A stretch of DNA of 40,703 nucleotides from Pyrinomonadaceae bacterium (GCA_036277115.1 DASUNM010000030.1:1-40703), one strand, 5' to 3'; shown: positions 7,781 to 15,914, counted from the stretch's first letter. Numbers and translations: made by a program. The notes: a model not told the origin generated them from the letters alone.

Positions 7781-7783
7781 CGG

Positions 7784-9592
7784 ATGGGTCTGTTCAGGCG
7801 CGACAAGGACGGCATGACGGACGCCACCAGCCGCACGTCAGCACACACGCCCCAGGGCCGCTCCCTGGTGGCCTCCGTCATGCCGTTGGCCGGTCCCGAG
7901 GGCAAACAGGCGTGGCAGGCGGCTTCCAGCGACGCGGGGTGGCAGGCTCAGGCCTGGTACTTCTACGACGCTGTGGGGGAGCTGCGGTTCGCGTTCAACT
8001 GGCTGGCCAACGCGATCAGTCGTGCGAGCCTGTTCGCGGCCGAGGTCGACTCGAACACGGGCAAGATCACGGGCCCGACTGACGACACGCGCGCTCAGGC
8101 AGCTGCTCAGTCCGTGCTCGGGGGCTCGGACGACCGGCCGCAGTTGCAGTCCACCATGGCCCTTCAGTGGCAGGTGTCGGGTGAGACGTTCGTTCTCGTG
8201 CTGCCGCAGAGAGCGGCACCGGACCGCTGGCTCACGCTCAGCCGCCGCAGCATGCGGGAACGCGGGGGCACGTGGTCGTACAAGGACCCGCTCACAGGCG
8301 TGTGGACGAAACTCGGGCCCAAGGACATGGTCATGCGGGTGTGGTCGCCGCACCCGGACGAGCAGACCCATGCCGACTCCGCCATGCGCGCAGCGATCCC
8401 GATCCTCACCGAAGTCGAGAAAGCCTCCCAGAACATCATCGCGCGGCTCGACTCCCGGATCATGAGCAACGGGCTCTACCTCGTTCCGCAGGAAGTCGAC
8501 TTCTCCTCGGCCGAGAGCGAGATGAGCAGTGCGGAGAGCTTCCGTCAGATGCTCATGGACGCGATGACCGCCTCACTGACCAACCCGGGCACAGCCCTGG
8601 CTCAGGCGCCGGTCGTGGCCGAGGTACCGGGAGAGTGGCTGGCCGCCATGTCCGGGGCGCACGTCGACTTCGCCACGGCGATGGACGCTGCGATCACGGA
8701 GCTGCGCCAGGATGCTCTTCAGCGCGTCGGGCGCACCCTGGACATGCCGCGTGAGATGGCCATGGGGGAGCTGGCTCAGGCCAACCACTGGTCCGGGTGG
8801 CTGATTGAGGAGTCCACGTACAAGATCCACGTGGAACCGTTCCTGCTGAAGTTCGGCATGGCTCTGACCAAGACCTGGTTCCGTCCCGCACTCGTCGCCA
8901 TGGGCGAGACCAACCCGGACCGGTTCGTTCTCGCCTGGGACATCACCGAAGTCGTTGCCCGGCCGGACGACAAGGAGGACGTCAAGTACCTCGTAGAGAA
9001 CGACATGGTCAGTGTGGACTGGGCTCGCTCGAAGTTCGGCGTGCCTGACGACGCGATCCCGTCCGAAGAGGAGTCTCGCAAGAACCTGGCCCGTGTGCTG
9101 GCCTCTGCTGCTCCGTCGATTCTGGAGAACGAGAGCATCGCCGCAGCTCTCGGGTTCGAGCCCACGGTGCAGCCGCAGCCCGTCGGCGCCGGAGGGCTGC
9201 CGAGCGATGAGGCCGCGCCGGAGGGGGGTCCCCGCGCGCTGCCCCAGACGCGGGACAACGAGCCGGACGCTGCGCTTGTGGCCGCCGCCGAACTGGTGGC
9301 GCTGGACGCGCTCGGGCGCGCCGGCGGGCGGTTGCTCACGCCCACGTACCGGGGCCAGTTCAAGGACGTCGACCGCTGGGCACTGCACACGGTCATCCCA
9401 CGGCCGGATGACGTGATGTCGCTGCTGACAGGCAGCTTCCAGCACGTCAACCTGATCGCCTCCGGTTTCGGGCTGGACCCGGTTAACCTGCGACAGAACG
9501 TACAGGCGTACGTGACCATGCGATTGCGGACAGGCCAGCCACATGACCGTCAGGTGCTGGCCGATTACCTGTACCAGGTCCGGGACCAGTGA
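7784..9592 (+). CDS. Portal protein
   Basis: 602-residue portal, the dodecameric ring that forms the DNA entry vertex. The region LRFAFNWLANAISRASLF, the helix-rich core (AAIPILTEVEKASQNIIARLDSRIMSNGLYL) and the LDMPREMAMGELAQANHWSGWLIEESTYKIHVEPF segment resemble actinophage portals. Position between TerL and the MuF protein agrees. The last 120 residues form an extended acidic/Gly-rich linker and a helical domain. The stop overlaps the GTG of the next gene. Confidence 0.92.
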   Translation: MGLFRRDKDGMTDATSRTSAHTPQGRSLVASVMPLAGPEGKQAWQAASSDAGWQAQAWYFYDAVGELRFAFNWLANAISRASLFAAEVDSNTGKITGPTDDTRAQAAAQSVLGGSDDRPQLQSTMALQWQVSGETFVLVLPQRAAPDRWLTLSRRSMRERGGTWSYKDPLTGVWTKLGPKDMVMRVWSPHPDEQTHADSAMRAAIPILTEVEKASQNIIARLDSRIMSNGLYLVPQEVDFSSAESEMSSAESFRQMLMDAMTASLTNPGTALAQAPVVAEVPGEWLAAMSGAHVDFATAMDAAITELRQDALQRVGRTLDMPREMAMGELAQANHWSGWLIEESTYKIHVEPFLLKFGMALTKTWFRPALVAMGETNPDRFVLAWDITEVVARPDDKEDVKYLVENDMVSVDWARSKFGVPDDAIPSEEESRKNLARVLASAAPSILENESIAAALGFEPTVQPQPVGAGGLPSDEAAPEGGPRALPQTRDNEPDAALVAAAELVALDALGRAGGRLLTPTYRGQFKDVDRWALHTVIPRPDDVMSLLTGSFQHVNLIASGFGLDPVNLRQNVQAYVTMRLRTGQPHDRQVLADYLYQVRDQ

Positions 9593-10383
9593 CCACGCCC
9601 CCGGATGACCCGGACCTCCCCGCTCGTATGCGAGCGAGCGCGTTCATCCGTGACGCTGAGCGGAGGATGCAACAGGCCTGGTTCCGGTCCGCCACCCGGT
9701 GGATGGACCGGGTGCGGCCCACGGTCACGGGCGGCGGCCAGGTCCAGCCCCAGAACGTGGGCCAGCACACGGCATTCTGGGGGCAGCTCATTGCGGAGGA
9801 AGTCCTCCCGCAGTCCGCGTCCCTGTTCGCGCGTGTGCGGGGCCGCATCACGGGGCGCGCCGAGCCGGTGACCGATCCCACGGCCGCTCAGTTCCTGAAC
9901 GAGGCCGGCAACCGGCTTAAGCGGCTGCCCGATGAGGTGTACGCGCTGATCGTGCGAGAGGTGGAAGAGGGCGTCGCGCGGGGGGAGTCGATCCCCGACG
10001 TCACCCAGCGGGTCAACACCGTGCTCACCGCCACCGGGTCCGAACGCTGGCCGCACCGGGCCGTCACCGTGGCGCGCACCGAGGTCATGGCGGCGGTGAA
10101 CGCGGGCGCGTACGCGGGCGCCGTGCGGGACGCCGAGCGCCGGGGTGACCCGGCGCCGTTCAAGGTCTGGCTGGCCACGGAGGACACGCGCACGCGTCCC
10201 ACGCACCACGAAGCTGACAAGCAACGCACGCTGCTCACGTCCCCGTTTATCGTGGGAGGGGCGCAGCTTCAGTTCCCGGGCGACCCGCGCGGGCCCGCTC
10301 AGGAAGTGATCAACTGTCGCTGTACGTTTCTACCCGTCACTCTCGGTGAGACGATCGACTGGACAGACAGGCAGGACCCATGA
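9589..10383 (+). CDS. MuF-type head morphogenesis protein
   Basis: 264 residues. The C-terminal half carries the Mu gpF signature: ARTEVMAAVNAGAYAGA, VWLATEDTRTRPTHHEAD, FIVGGAQLQFPGDP and EVINCRCTFLPV. It is probably a minor capsid protein bound near the portal. The GTG at 9589 overlaps the portal stop and the end overlaps the next small gene as ATGA. Confidence 0.9.
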   Translation: MTTPPDDPDLPARMRASAFIRDAERRMQQAWFRSATRWMDRVRPTVTGGGQVQPQNVGQHTAFWGQLIAEEVLPQSASLFARVRGRITGRAEPVTDPTAAQFLNEAGNRLKRLPDEVYALIVREVEEGVARGESIPDVTQRVNTVLTATGSERWPHRAVTVARTEVMAAVNAGAYAGAVRDAERRGDPAPFKVWLATEDTRTRPTHHEADKQRTLLTSPFIVGGAQLQFPGDPRGPAQEVINCRCTFLPVTLGETIDWTDRQDP

Positions 10384-10487
10384 CCACAGACTGTCACGAC
10401 TCTAAGTGCGATTACCCGGAGCCACATCGGCACGGGTTCGCTTGTGGGCCCAAGTGCCCGTGCGGGGAAGGGATGCAGCATGGGTAG
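10380..10487 (+). CDS. 35-aa Cys/His-rich microprotein
   Basis: ATG 10380 overlaps the MuF stop. The product has five Cys and five His in 35 residues (TDCHDSKCDYPEPHRHGF, then CGPKCPCGEGMQHG), fitting a single zinc knuckle. It ends inside the start of the protease gene, so it is coupled on both sides. Function unknown. Confidence 0.6.
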   Translation: MTTDCHDSKCDYPEPHRHGFACGPKCPCGEGMQHG

Positions 10488-11694
10488 GCCATGGAGCGCG
10501 GTTCTCGCGCGTATCGGAACACCGACCGGGGACCGGCGCATCATCGCACCCGGCGCCCTCACCACGCGCGCGCTCCCGCTCCCGCTCATGTGGCAGCGCG
10601 TGAGCGGAGAGGGCCACGGCGGGGCCGTCACGGTCGGTGCCATCGAGACACTGACCATCGACAACGAGTCGGGCATGGTCACCGGTACCGGTCACTTCCT
10701 GGACGTGCGCGGGGCCGATGATGCCGAGCGCCAGACCGAGGCCGGGGTCACGGGCCCGAGCGTCGACCTGTTCGACGACTTCGACATCGCCGAGGTGCAG
10801 ACACTCATCGAAGCCCGGGTTGTCGGGCCGGACCTCACCGGCAACTTCGACGACATCGAGTATGTGGTCGACGAGAACGACATGACTGTCATCACGAACG
10901 CGCGCATCGCGGGCGCGACCCTGGTCCAGATCCCCGCGTTCGCGGACGTGTCCATCACGCTGCTGGACGATGTTTCACGTGAAACATCGCACCCGGTCCT
11001 CGCAAGTGCGGCCGATGTTTCACGTGAAACACTGCCCCCGCTGGACGCGTTCGCCAACCCGGGCTTCACCGAGTACACGCACCTGCGGTACGAGGAATTC
11101 GCGTGGGGCACGAAGGTGAGCGGTCACATCGCCGACTGGACCAGTTGCCACCTCGGTCTCCCGGGCTGCACCACGGCGCCCGCATCCATGACCGGGTACG
11201 CGCACTTCCTCACCAAGCCACAGCGCACGTCGGACGGCACCACGGTGCCCGTGGGCGTGCTCACCGCCGGGGAAGGGCACGCGGACCCGAAGTTCGGTAT
11301 CCGGCCGGCGCAGGATCACTACGACCGGCCGGAGCTGGCCGTGGCGAAGGTGTTCGCCGGGGAGGACGAGCACGGCATCTGGGTGAGCGGGTGGATCCTG
11401 CCGTACGCGGACCCGACCCGTGTCCAGATGCTGAAGGACCTGGACGTGTCCGGGGACTGGCGCCAGACCGGCGGCAACCTGGAACTCATTGCCGCGTGCG
11501 CGGTCAACACCGGCGCCTACACTCAGCCCCGCCACGTGTACTTCAGCCTGGAACTCGGGGGGCAGCAGACTCTGATCGGACGGTTCGCCCGTCGGTCGGA
11601 CGATGTTTCACGTGAAACATCGGCACCGGACCCCGGTCCGGTTGTGGACGACGCGCGCGCCGCATGGGCGCGTGCCAACTGGAAGGTGGCCTAG
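10480..11694 (+). CDS. Prohead protease-like capsid maturation protein carrying three parS sites
   Basis: 404 residues from ATG 10480. Upstream in-frame starts would overlap the microprotein further. The first part (GRPWSAVLARIGTPTGDRRI, VDLFDDFDIAEVQTLIEARVVG, ARIAGATLVQIPAFAD) resembles capsid maturation proteases of actinophages, and the HADPKFGIRPAQDHYDRPELAVAKV half is common to that group. Catalytic residues cannot be assigned confidently by eye. The peptide DVSRET occurs three times (near 164-169, 179-184 and 375-380). Each copy is the translation of a perfect parS palindrome written with codons rare in this genome (GTT, TCA, ACA), so selection probably acts on the DNA. Confidence 0.75.
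   Translation: MGRPWSAVLARIGTPTGDRRIIAPGALTTRALPLPLMWQRVSGEGHGGAVTVGAIETLTIDNESGMVTGTGHFLDVRGADDAERQTEAGVTGPSVDLFDDFDIAEVQTLIEARVVGPDLTGNFDDIEYVVDENDMTVITNARIAGATLVQIPAFADVSITLLDDVSRETSHPVLASAADVSRETLPPLDAFANPGFTEYTHLRYEEFAWGTKVSGHIADWTSCHLGLPGCTTAPASMTGYAHFLTKPQRTSDGTTVPVGVLTAGEGHADPKFGIRPAQDHYDRPELAVAKVFAGEDEHGIWVSGWILPYADPTRVQMLKDLDVSGDWRQTGGNLELIAACAVNTGAYTQPRHVYFSLELGGQQTLIGRFARRSDDVSRETSAPDPGPVVDDARAAWARANWKVA
10971..10986. promoter_or_regulatory. parS site 1 (ParB-binding palindrome)
   Basis: TGTTTCACGTGAAACA is identical to the universal parS consensus. The perfect palindrome extends to 20 bp (10969-10988). It lies in frame in the protease gene. Confidence 0.9.
11016..11031. promoter_or_regulatory. 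parS site 2 (ParB-binding palindrome)
   Basis: Second exact TGTTTCACGTGAAACA, 45 bp downstream of the first (start to start). It is in the same frame and encodes the same DVSRET peptide. Confidence 0.9.
11604..11619. promoter_or_regulatory. parS site 3 (ParB-binding palindrome)
   Basis: Third exact TGTTTCACGTGAAACA, in a 22-bp perfect palindrome (11601-11622) close to the 3' end of the protease gene. It is again in frame as DVSRET. Confidence 0.9.
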
Positions 11695-11699
11695 ACCAC

Positions 11700-11912
11700 A
11701 TGCCCACAGAAGAGATCGCTAACCGGTTCAAGCACCACCCGCCCCGGGACGAGAACACGGTCAAGGCGCATGAGTTCGTGCGGGAGACCCTGCGCTGGGT
11801 TGCGGGCAAGTTCGACGAAGAACTCCCGGCCGGGCGCGAGAAGAGCGTCGCCATGACGAAGCTGGAAGAGGCCATGTTCTGGGCCAACGCCGCCATCGCG
11901 AGGGAGAGCTGA
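11700..11912 (+). CDS. Acb2/Tad1-hairpin family anti-CBASS cyclic nucleotide sponge (candidate)
   Basis: 70 residues, all helical. The C-terminal half (LPAGREKSVAMTKLEEAMFWANAAIARES) has the hallmark of the Acb2/Tad1 hairpin domain: LPxGREKxxAxTKLEEAMxWANAxIAR. Members of this family bind cyclic di- and trinucleotides and related signals, and so blunt CBASS and in some cases Thoeris immunity. That role is known from Pseudomonas and Escherichia phages and is inferred here. A conserved N-terminal NRFxxHPPR segment may be a leader specific to actinophages. ATG 11700 is 5 bases after the protease stop, so expression is late with the head genes. Confidence 0.75.
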   Translation: MPTEEIANRFKHHPPRDENTVKAHEFVRETLRWVAGKFDEELPAGREKSVAMTKLEEAMFWANAAIARES

Positions 11913-11914
11913 TC

Positions 11915-12088
11915 ATGGGATGCTGCGGGAACAGGAAAGCGGCCACTCAGCTGGAGTACGAGGTGACCACGGCCAAGAACGGCGTGGAGCGGGTCACGAC
12001 CATGGCCGAAGTCAAGCTCAAGCTGGCCGCCGGCGGCGGGGGAAGTTACCGGTCGGTACCAGTGAAGCCTGACGCGGACAAGAAGTAG
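11915..12088 (+). CDS. Small head-region protein, 57 aa (MGCCG start)
   Basis: Begins MGCCGNRKAATQLEYEVTTAKNGVERV and ends in a Gly-rich, Lys-rich tail. Very short proteins with this start and a YEV...G...V pattern are common just before the major capsid gene in actinophages; their function is unknown. GGGAGAGC lies upstream of ATG 11915. Confidence 0.7.
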   Translation: MGCCGNRKAATQLEYEVTTAKNGVERVTTMAEVKLKLAAGGGGSYRSVPVKPDADKK

Positions 12089-12117
12089 GCTGACCGCAGT
12101 CCAGTCCGGGACGCCCC

Positions 12118-12156
12118 GAAGCCCCGCATTACCAGTGCTCTGGTGTGCGGGGCTTC
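12118..12156 (+). terminator. Hairpin ahead of the major capsid gene
   Basis: An 11-bp stem GAAGCCCCGCA/TGCGGGGCTTC holds an inner ACCAG/CTGGT stem, in the 156-base gap before the capsid gene. It could attenuate read-through from upstream or protect the capsid mRNA 5' end. The rest of the gap (12157-12244) holds a GAGGAG ribosome site and no clear promoter. Confidence 0.7.
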
Positions 12157-12244
12157 TCCTGTTACCATCCGATCAGGAGTGCTGTACTGGGAGTGCGGCT
12201 CTGACGTGTAGACCATCCGTCCGAGCCGACCCGAGGAGTCAGCC

Positions 12245-13981
12245 ATGGCCGACGAGACCACACCGGAAGCCTTCAACGCTTCCGTTCTCTCCGACGAGGA
12301 ACTGCGCAGTGAGTACACGCGCGTCCGTGACCGGGGAACGGAGCTGTCCGCCAAGGACACGCTGACCCCGGAGGAGACGACCGAGCTCACCTCCCTGGCC
12401 GCTCACGTCACCGCCGTGAACACCGAGCTGAGCGCGCGCACCGAGGCCGCCGCCGCTCTTCAGGCCACGCGCGAGACGTTCGCGACGCTGCCCGACCTGG
12501 CCCCGGCCGCCGTACCTGCACCGGTCGCGCCCGCTGCTCCGGCCGAGCCGGTCATCGAGCCGACCGCCGTGGTCACCGCGTCCGTTCCCTCCGTCGCTCA
12601 GCTTCCCCCGGCGCCGGCTCCCGTCGCTCCCGTGCGCCCCTCACGCGGCATCGTGAGCGCGTTCGTGTCCTCGGGCGCGGCCGGGTACGCGGGCAAGCAG
12701 GTCAACGAAGAGTTCGACGGCCTCACCGACATCAGCAAGGCCCTCATCGCCAACGCGCAGTCCATGGGCCGCGTGGGCGGCGGCCAGGGATCGCGTCAGG
12801 CCATAGCGCAGTTCCGCCGGGACCGGGGAACCGAGTTCCGCATCGACACGGACAGCGAGTCGGAGGCCTACTCCAAGCTCAAGCACGCGCGCGACGAGAG
12901 CCGTCTGCACGGCGGGTCGCTGGCCAAGCAGTGGCAGAAGAACATCGATGAGGGCGTGAGTCTCACCGCCGCCGCCGGCTGGTGTGCTCCGTCCGAGAAC
13001 GACTACGACCTGTGCCGCCAGTGGGCAGACGGGGTCGGCATCCTGGACCTTCCGACCGTCACCGTCACGCGCGGCGGCCTGAACTACACCGACGAGCCCG
13101 ACTTCCCCACCATCTACGCGAACGCGGTCGCGGCGGGCGGCGGTTCCAACTTCCTGACGGAAGCGCAGGTGATCGCCGACACGGTCAAGACGTGCTCGGA
13201 GATCCCCTGTCCCACCTTCGAGAACCGGCGCCTGGACGTCATGGCGCTGTGCATCCGCGTCAGCTTCCTTCAGGCGGCTGGCTACCCCGAGGTCGTCAAC
13301 GCGTGGCAGGATGGTCTGCTCGCCGCTCACGGCCAGGAGATGAATCGCCTCATCCTGGCGGACCTGATCGCGCGCGCGGGCGCGGCCACGGTGGCCGCCG
13401 CCGTGGACCCGGATGGCACGGACAGCTTCACCAGCGCGCTGCTTGCCGGCGTGGAGCTGGCCGCCGAGGACATCCGCTACCGGTTCATGATGCCGTGGAG
13501 CGCCACGGTGGAGATCGTCCTCCCGCACTGGGTCCTCCCCCAGATCCGGGCCGACCTTTCGCGCCGCAACGGCGTGAGCATGCTCGCGGTGACCGACAGC
13601 GAGATCGCGAACATGTTCTCAGTGCGCAACGTCCGCGTGCAGTTCGTGCGGGGCTGGCAGGATGGCCTGATCACGGGTGGCGCGCTGAACGCGGCGTTCC
13701 CCGGCGGCGACGCGGCCACCCCGTTCCTCACTGCGCTTCCGTCCACGGTCAGCTTCCTGGCCTACCCGGCCGGGTCTGTGGCCGTCGCGCGCCAGGATGT
13801 GGTCACCCTGACCAACGTCTACGACGCGGCCAGCCTCTCCACCAACGAGTTCACGGCTCTGTTCGCGGAAGAGGGGTTCGCCCCCGTCTACCCGTGCCCC
13901 GGTCAGCGGCTCTACACGATCACGGGCTGCATCGCCGGCCCCACGGGCGTCCAGAACATTGACTGCCTGGACGCTGCGTAA
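12245..13981 (+). CDS. Major capsid protein with N-terminal scaffold-like domain
   Basis: 578 residues. The first 80 are helical and coiled-coil-like (ELRSEYTRVRDRGTELSAKD...), then a Pro/Ala/Val linker to about residue 135, then the HK97-fold body. Body features include the E-loop/P-domain region FLTEAQVIADTVKTCSEIPCPTFENRRLDVMALCIRV, the spine-helix area and VEIVLPHWVLPQIRADLSRRNGVSM. No separate scaffolding gene is seen, so the N-terminal part probably acts as scaffold (delta domain) and may be cleaved by the upstream protease. Confidence 0.88.
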   Translation: MADETTPEAFNASVLSDEELRSEYTRVRDRGTELSAKDTLTPEETTELTSLAAHVTAVNTELSARTEAAAALQATRETFATLPDLAPAAVPAPVAPAAPAEPVIEPTAVVTASVPSVAQLPPAPAPVAPVRPSRGIVSAFVSSGAAGYAGKQVNEEFDGLTDISKALIANAQSMGRVGGGQGSRQAIAQFRRDRGTEFRIDTDSESEAYSKLKHARDESRLHGGSLAKQWQKNIDEGVSLTAAAGWCAPSENDYDLCRQWADGVGILDLPTVTVTRGGLNYTDEPDFPTIYANAVAAGGGSNFLTEAQVIADTVKTCSEIPCPTFENRRLDVMALCIRVSFLQAAGYPEVVNAWQDGLLAAHGQEMNRLILADLIARAGAATVAAAVDPDGTDSFTSALLAGVELAAEDIRYRFMMPWSATVEIVLPHWVLPQIRADLSRRNGVSMLAVTDSEIANMFSVRNVRVQFVRGWQDGLITGGALNAAFPGGDAATPFLTALPSTVSFLAYPAGSVAVARQDVVTLTNVYDAASLSTNEFTALFAEEGFAPVYPCPGQRLYTITGCIAGPTGVQNIDCLDAA

Positions 13982-13994
13982 CCCTCCCCTGACT

Positions 13995-14034
13995 GAGCGG
14001 GCCCCTTCTCTGTCGTCCAGGCAGGGGCCCGCTC
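13995..14034 (+). terminator. Hairpin after the major capsid gene
   Basis: A 12-bp stem GAGCGGGCCCCT/AGGGGCCCGCTC followed by TTCC, 14 bases after the capsid stop. It probably lowers downstream expression relative to the capsid gene. Confidence 0.8.
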
Positions 14035-14058
14035 TTCCACAGAAAGGAGGTGGACGAC

Positions 14059-14910
14059 ATGGCGATCATCAGCAACCCGCAGGAGACCAGCGCACCGCCC
14101 CCGGGGCTCACGCGCTACGGGCTCTTCAGTGCGGCCACAGTCAGTGATGACCTCGGCCCGCGCGAGATCGCGTCCGGGTTCCAGTTCCCGGCCGAGGACT
14201 GCGGGACCGTGCGCCCGTACGACGCGACGTGCGTGCGACCCTTCGACGAGAAGACGTTCGACGAGGGACTCGGCTACCAGGAAGCGGACCCCTACTGGGT
14301 GTACGCCACGCGTCAGTGCGGCGCCGTGGGTACGTCCGCCGGCGCCATGGAGGCGTCCGTGCGCCGGCGCCTGGCGTCCGGCGAGCAGCGCGCCGTGGAA
14401 GAGCAGCTGTGGGGCGGCGGCACCCTGGCGACCGACCCGCAGCTGACCACAGCCGTAGGCGTCACCACGGTCGTTCCCACGGCGGTGGGCTCCTCGGCCG
14501 CCATCGCGGCGCTGGAGGACGCTTTCTACGACACCTACGGGTACGTGGGCACCATCCACATCAGCATGCGCGCGTACGGCAACCTGGCCTACGGCAACAT
14601 GCTGGAGCGGCGGAGCGGCCAGCTCACCACCCCCATGGGATCCGTCTGGTCCATCGGTGCCGGGTACGGCATCACGGGCCCGCTGGGGGTCGCCCCGGCG
14701 GCCGGGAACGTGTGGGCGTTCATGACGCCCCCGGTCCTGATCCGGCGCAGTTCCGTGATCACTCCCCCTGGCGTGGCCACGCTGGACCGGTCGACGAACC
14801 AGTTCATGGCCCTGGCCGAGCGCGTGTACGCGCACACGTGGGCGTGCGACTCGGTGTTCGCGGTAGAGGTGCCGATCGTGGCCCCCGCCGTGGTCAGTGT
14901 GGTGGTGTGA
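14059..14910 (+). CDS. Capsid-associated structural protein (unassigned)
   Basis: 283 residues. An unusually strong ribosome site (AAAGGAGGT) precedes ATG 14059, pointing to high expression. Features: GYQEADPYWVYATRQCGAVG, a helix with VRRRLASGEQRAVEEQLWGGG, and a later ALEDAFYDTYGYVGTIHIS segment. The layout recalls HK97-fold or encapsulin-like shell proteins, and the position directly after the major capsid suggests a second shell or decoration component. I cannot name the family. Confidence 0.7.
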   Translation: MAIISNPQETSAPPPGLTRYGLFSAATVSDDLGPREIASGFQFPAEDCGTVRPYDATCVRPFDEKTFDEGLGYQEADPYWVYATRQCGAVGTSAGAMEASVRRRLASGEQRAVEEQLWGGGTLATDPQLTTAVGVTTVVPTAVGSSAAIAALEDAFYDTYGYVGTIHISMRAYGNLAYGNMLERRSGQLTTPMGSVWSIGAGYGITGPLGVAPAAGNVWAFMTPPVLIRRSSVITPPGVATLDRSTNQFMALAERVYAHTWACDSVFAVEVPIVAPAVVSVVV

Positions 14911-15164
14911 TGGCCATCGTCGTACCTGCCAAGGGCAAGCTCAAAGAGACCGCACGCGTACTGCTCGATCTCGCGGACAACCCGCGAGACGTGCGCACCA
15001 CCGGCAACGGGACCGAGTTCGAAGTCCCTGACGAGCTGGCAGACCGTTACCACGGCCGGGACCCCGTACACACACCGGTCTCGGCCGACAAGACACCGGA
15101 CGCGGCGCCCGCCCGCCCGGTCAAGCGACGTGGCCGCGCGCCGCGCGTAGATATGGAGGGATGA
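14910..15164 (+). CDS. Hypothetical small structural-region protein, 84 aa
   Basis: Starts with ATG 14910 overlapping the previous stop by one base. It has a beta-rich start (AIVVPAKGKLKETARVLLDLADNPRDVRTT), a middle (FEVPDELADRYHGRD) that resembles short head-assembly proteins following capsid genes, and a basic tail (RPVKRRGRAPRVDMEG). Unrecognised. Confidence 0.65.
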   Translation: MAIVVPAKGKLKETARVLLDLADNPRDVRTTGNGTEFEVPDELADRYHGRDPVHTPVSADKTPDAAPARPVKRRGRAPRVDMEG

Positions 15165-15167
15165 CAC

Positions 15168-15863
15168 ATGGCTACGCTCTGTCGTTCGCTCTCGCGCCTG
15201 GCACGCGTCCGTCTGACGCGGCTGGACGAGTGTGGCGCTCCCGACCCGGGCCCCACCGGCACGCTGGTATCCAGCGCGTACGTGAACATCGACGGCTCCC
15301 CCCAGTACCTGGACCCGGAGGAGATCACTCAGCTCAACGGCAACGGCGAGATCTGCATCTCCGACCAGGGCACCCCGCAGCTGCGGTGGGTCAACCTCAC
15401 CATGGTGATCTGCCAGATCGACCCGGACGCGGTCAACATCATCACCGGTAACCCGCTGGTGGTTGACGACGCGGTGGCACCGAACACGGTCGGCTTCCGA
15501 CTGGACGGTTCGCTCACCGGCACCGCCAACTTCGCTCTCGAAGTGTGGGTCGGCATTCCCGGCCAGCCCTGCGACGCGGAAGGTAACCGGGAGTACGGGT
15601 ACTTCCTGTTCCCGTACGTCAAGCAAGCACGGCTCGGGGACTGGTCGTTCGCGAACGCGGCCGTCAACCTCACCCTCACCGCGCGCACGGAGATCGACTC
15701 CGGGTGGGGCACCGGTCCGGCCGCGTACCTCGTACGCCGGGACGCCGTGTCCGACGCGCCCGAGGTCCTGCTGACGGCCATCACGGACGACACCCACATG
15801 CACTACGAGGTGGTCACCGTGGCCCCGCCCGCCGCAGCCTGTGGAGCCGTGGCCCTGGCGTAG
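15168..15863 (+). CDS. Probable major tail protein
   Basis: 231 residues, strongly beta-rich (EICISDQGTPQLRWVNLTMV, DAVNIITGNPLVVDD, NFALEVWVGIPGQ, GYFLFPYVKQARLGDWSF, VNLTLTARTEI), matching tail-tube folds. No other tube-protein candidate lies between the connectors and the chaperones, so this is the best one. Its place upstream of the connector genes is unusual for siphoviruses. It is followed by its own hairpin, in keeping with high, independent expression. Confidence 0.65.
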   Translation: MATLCRSLSRLARVRLTRLDECGAPDPGPTGTLVSSAYVNIDGSPQYLDPEEITQLNGNGEICISDQGTPQLRWVNLTMVICQIDPDAVNIITGNPLVVDDAVAPNTVGFRLDGSLTGTANFALEVWVGIPGQPCDAEGNREYGYFLFPYVKQARLGDWSFANAAVNLTLTARTEIDSGWGTGPAAYLVRRDAVSDAPEVLLTAITDDTHMHYEVVTVAPPAAACGAVALA

Positions 15864-15871
15864 TCTGTGGT

Positions 15872-15914
15872 GAGAGGGTCCGTGCGCGTGGTTGAGCGTC
15901 GCACGGACCCTCTC
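15872..15914 (+). terminator. 15-bp hairpin after the probable tail tube gene
   Basis: GAGAGGGTCCGTGCG pairs perfectly with CGCACGGACCCTCTC over a 13-base loop, starting 8 bases after the stop at 15863. Confidence 0.8.
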
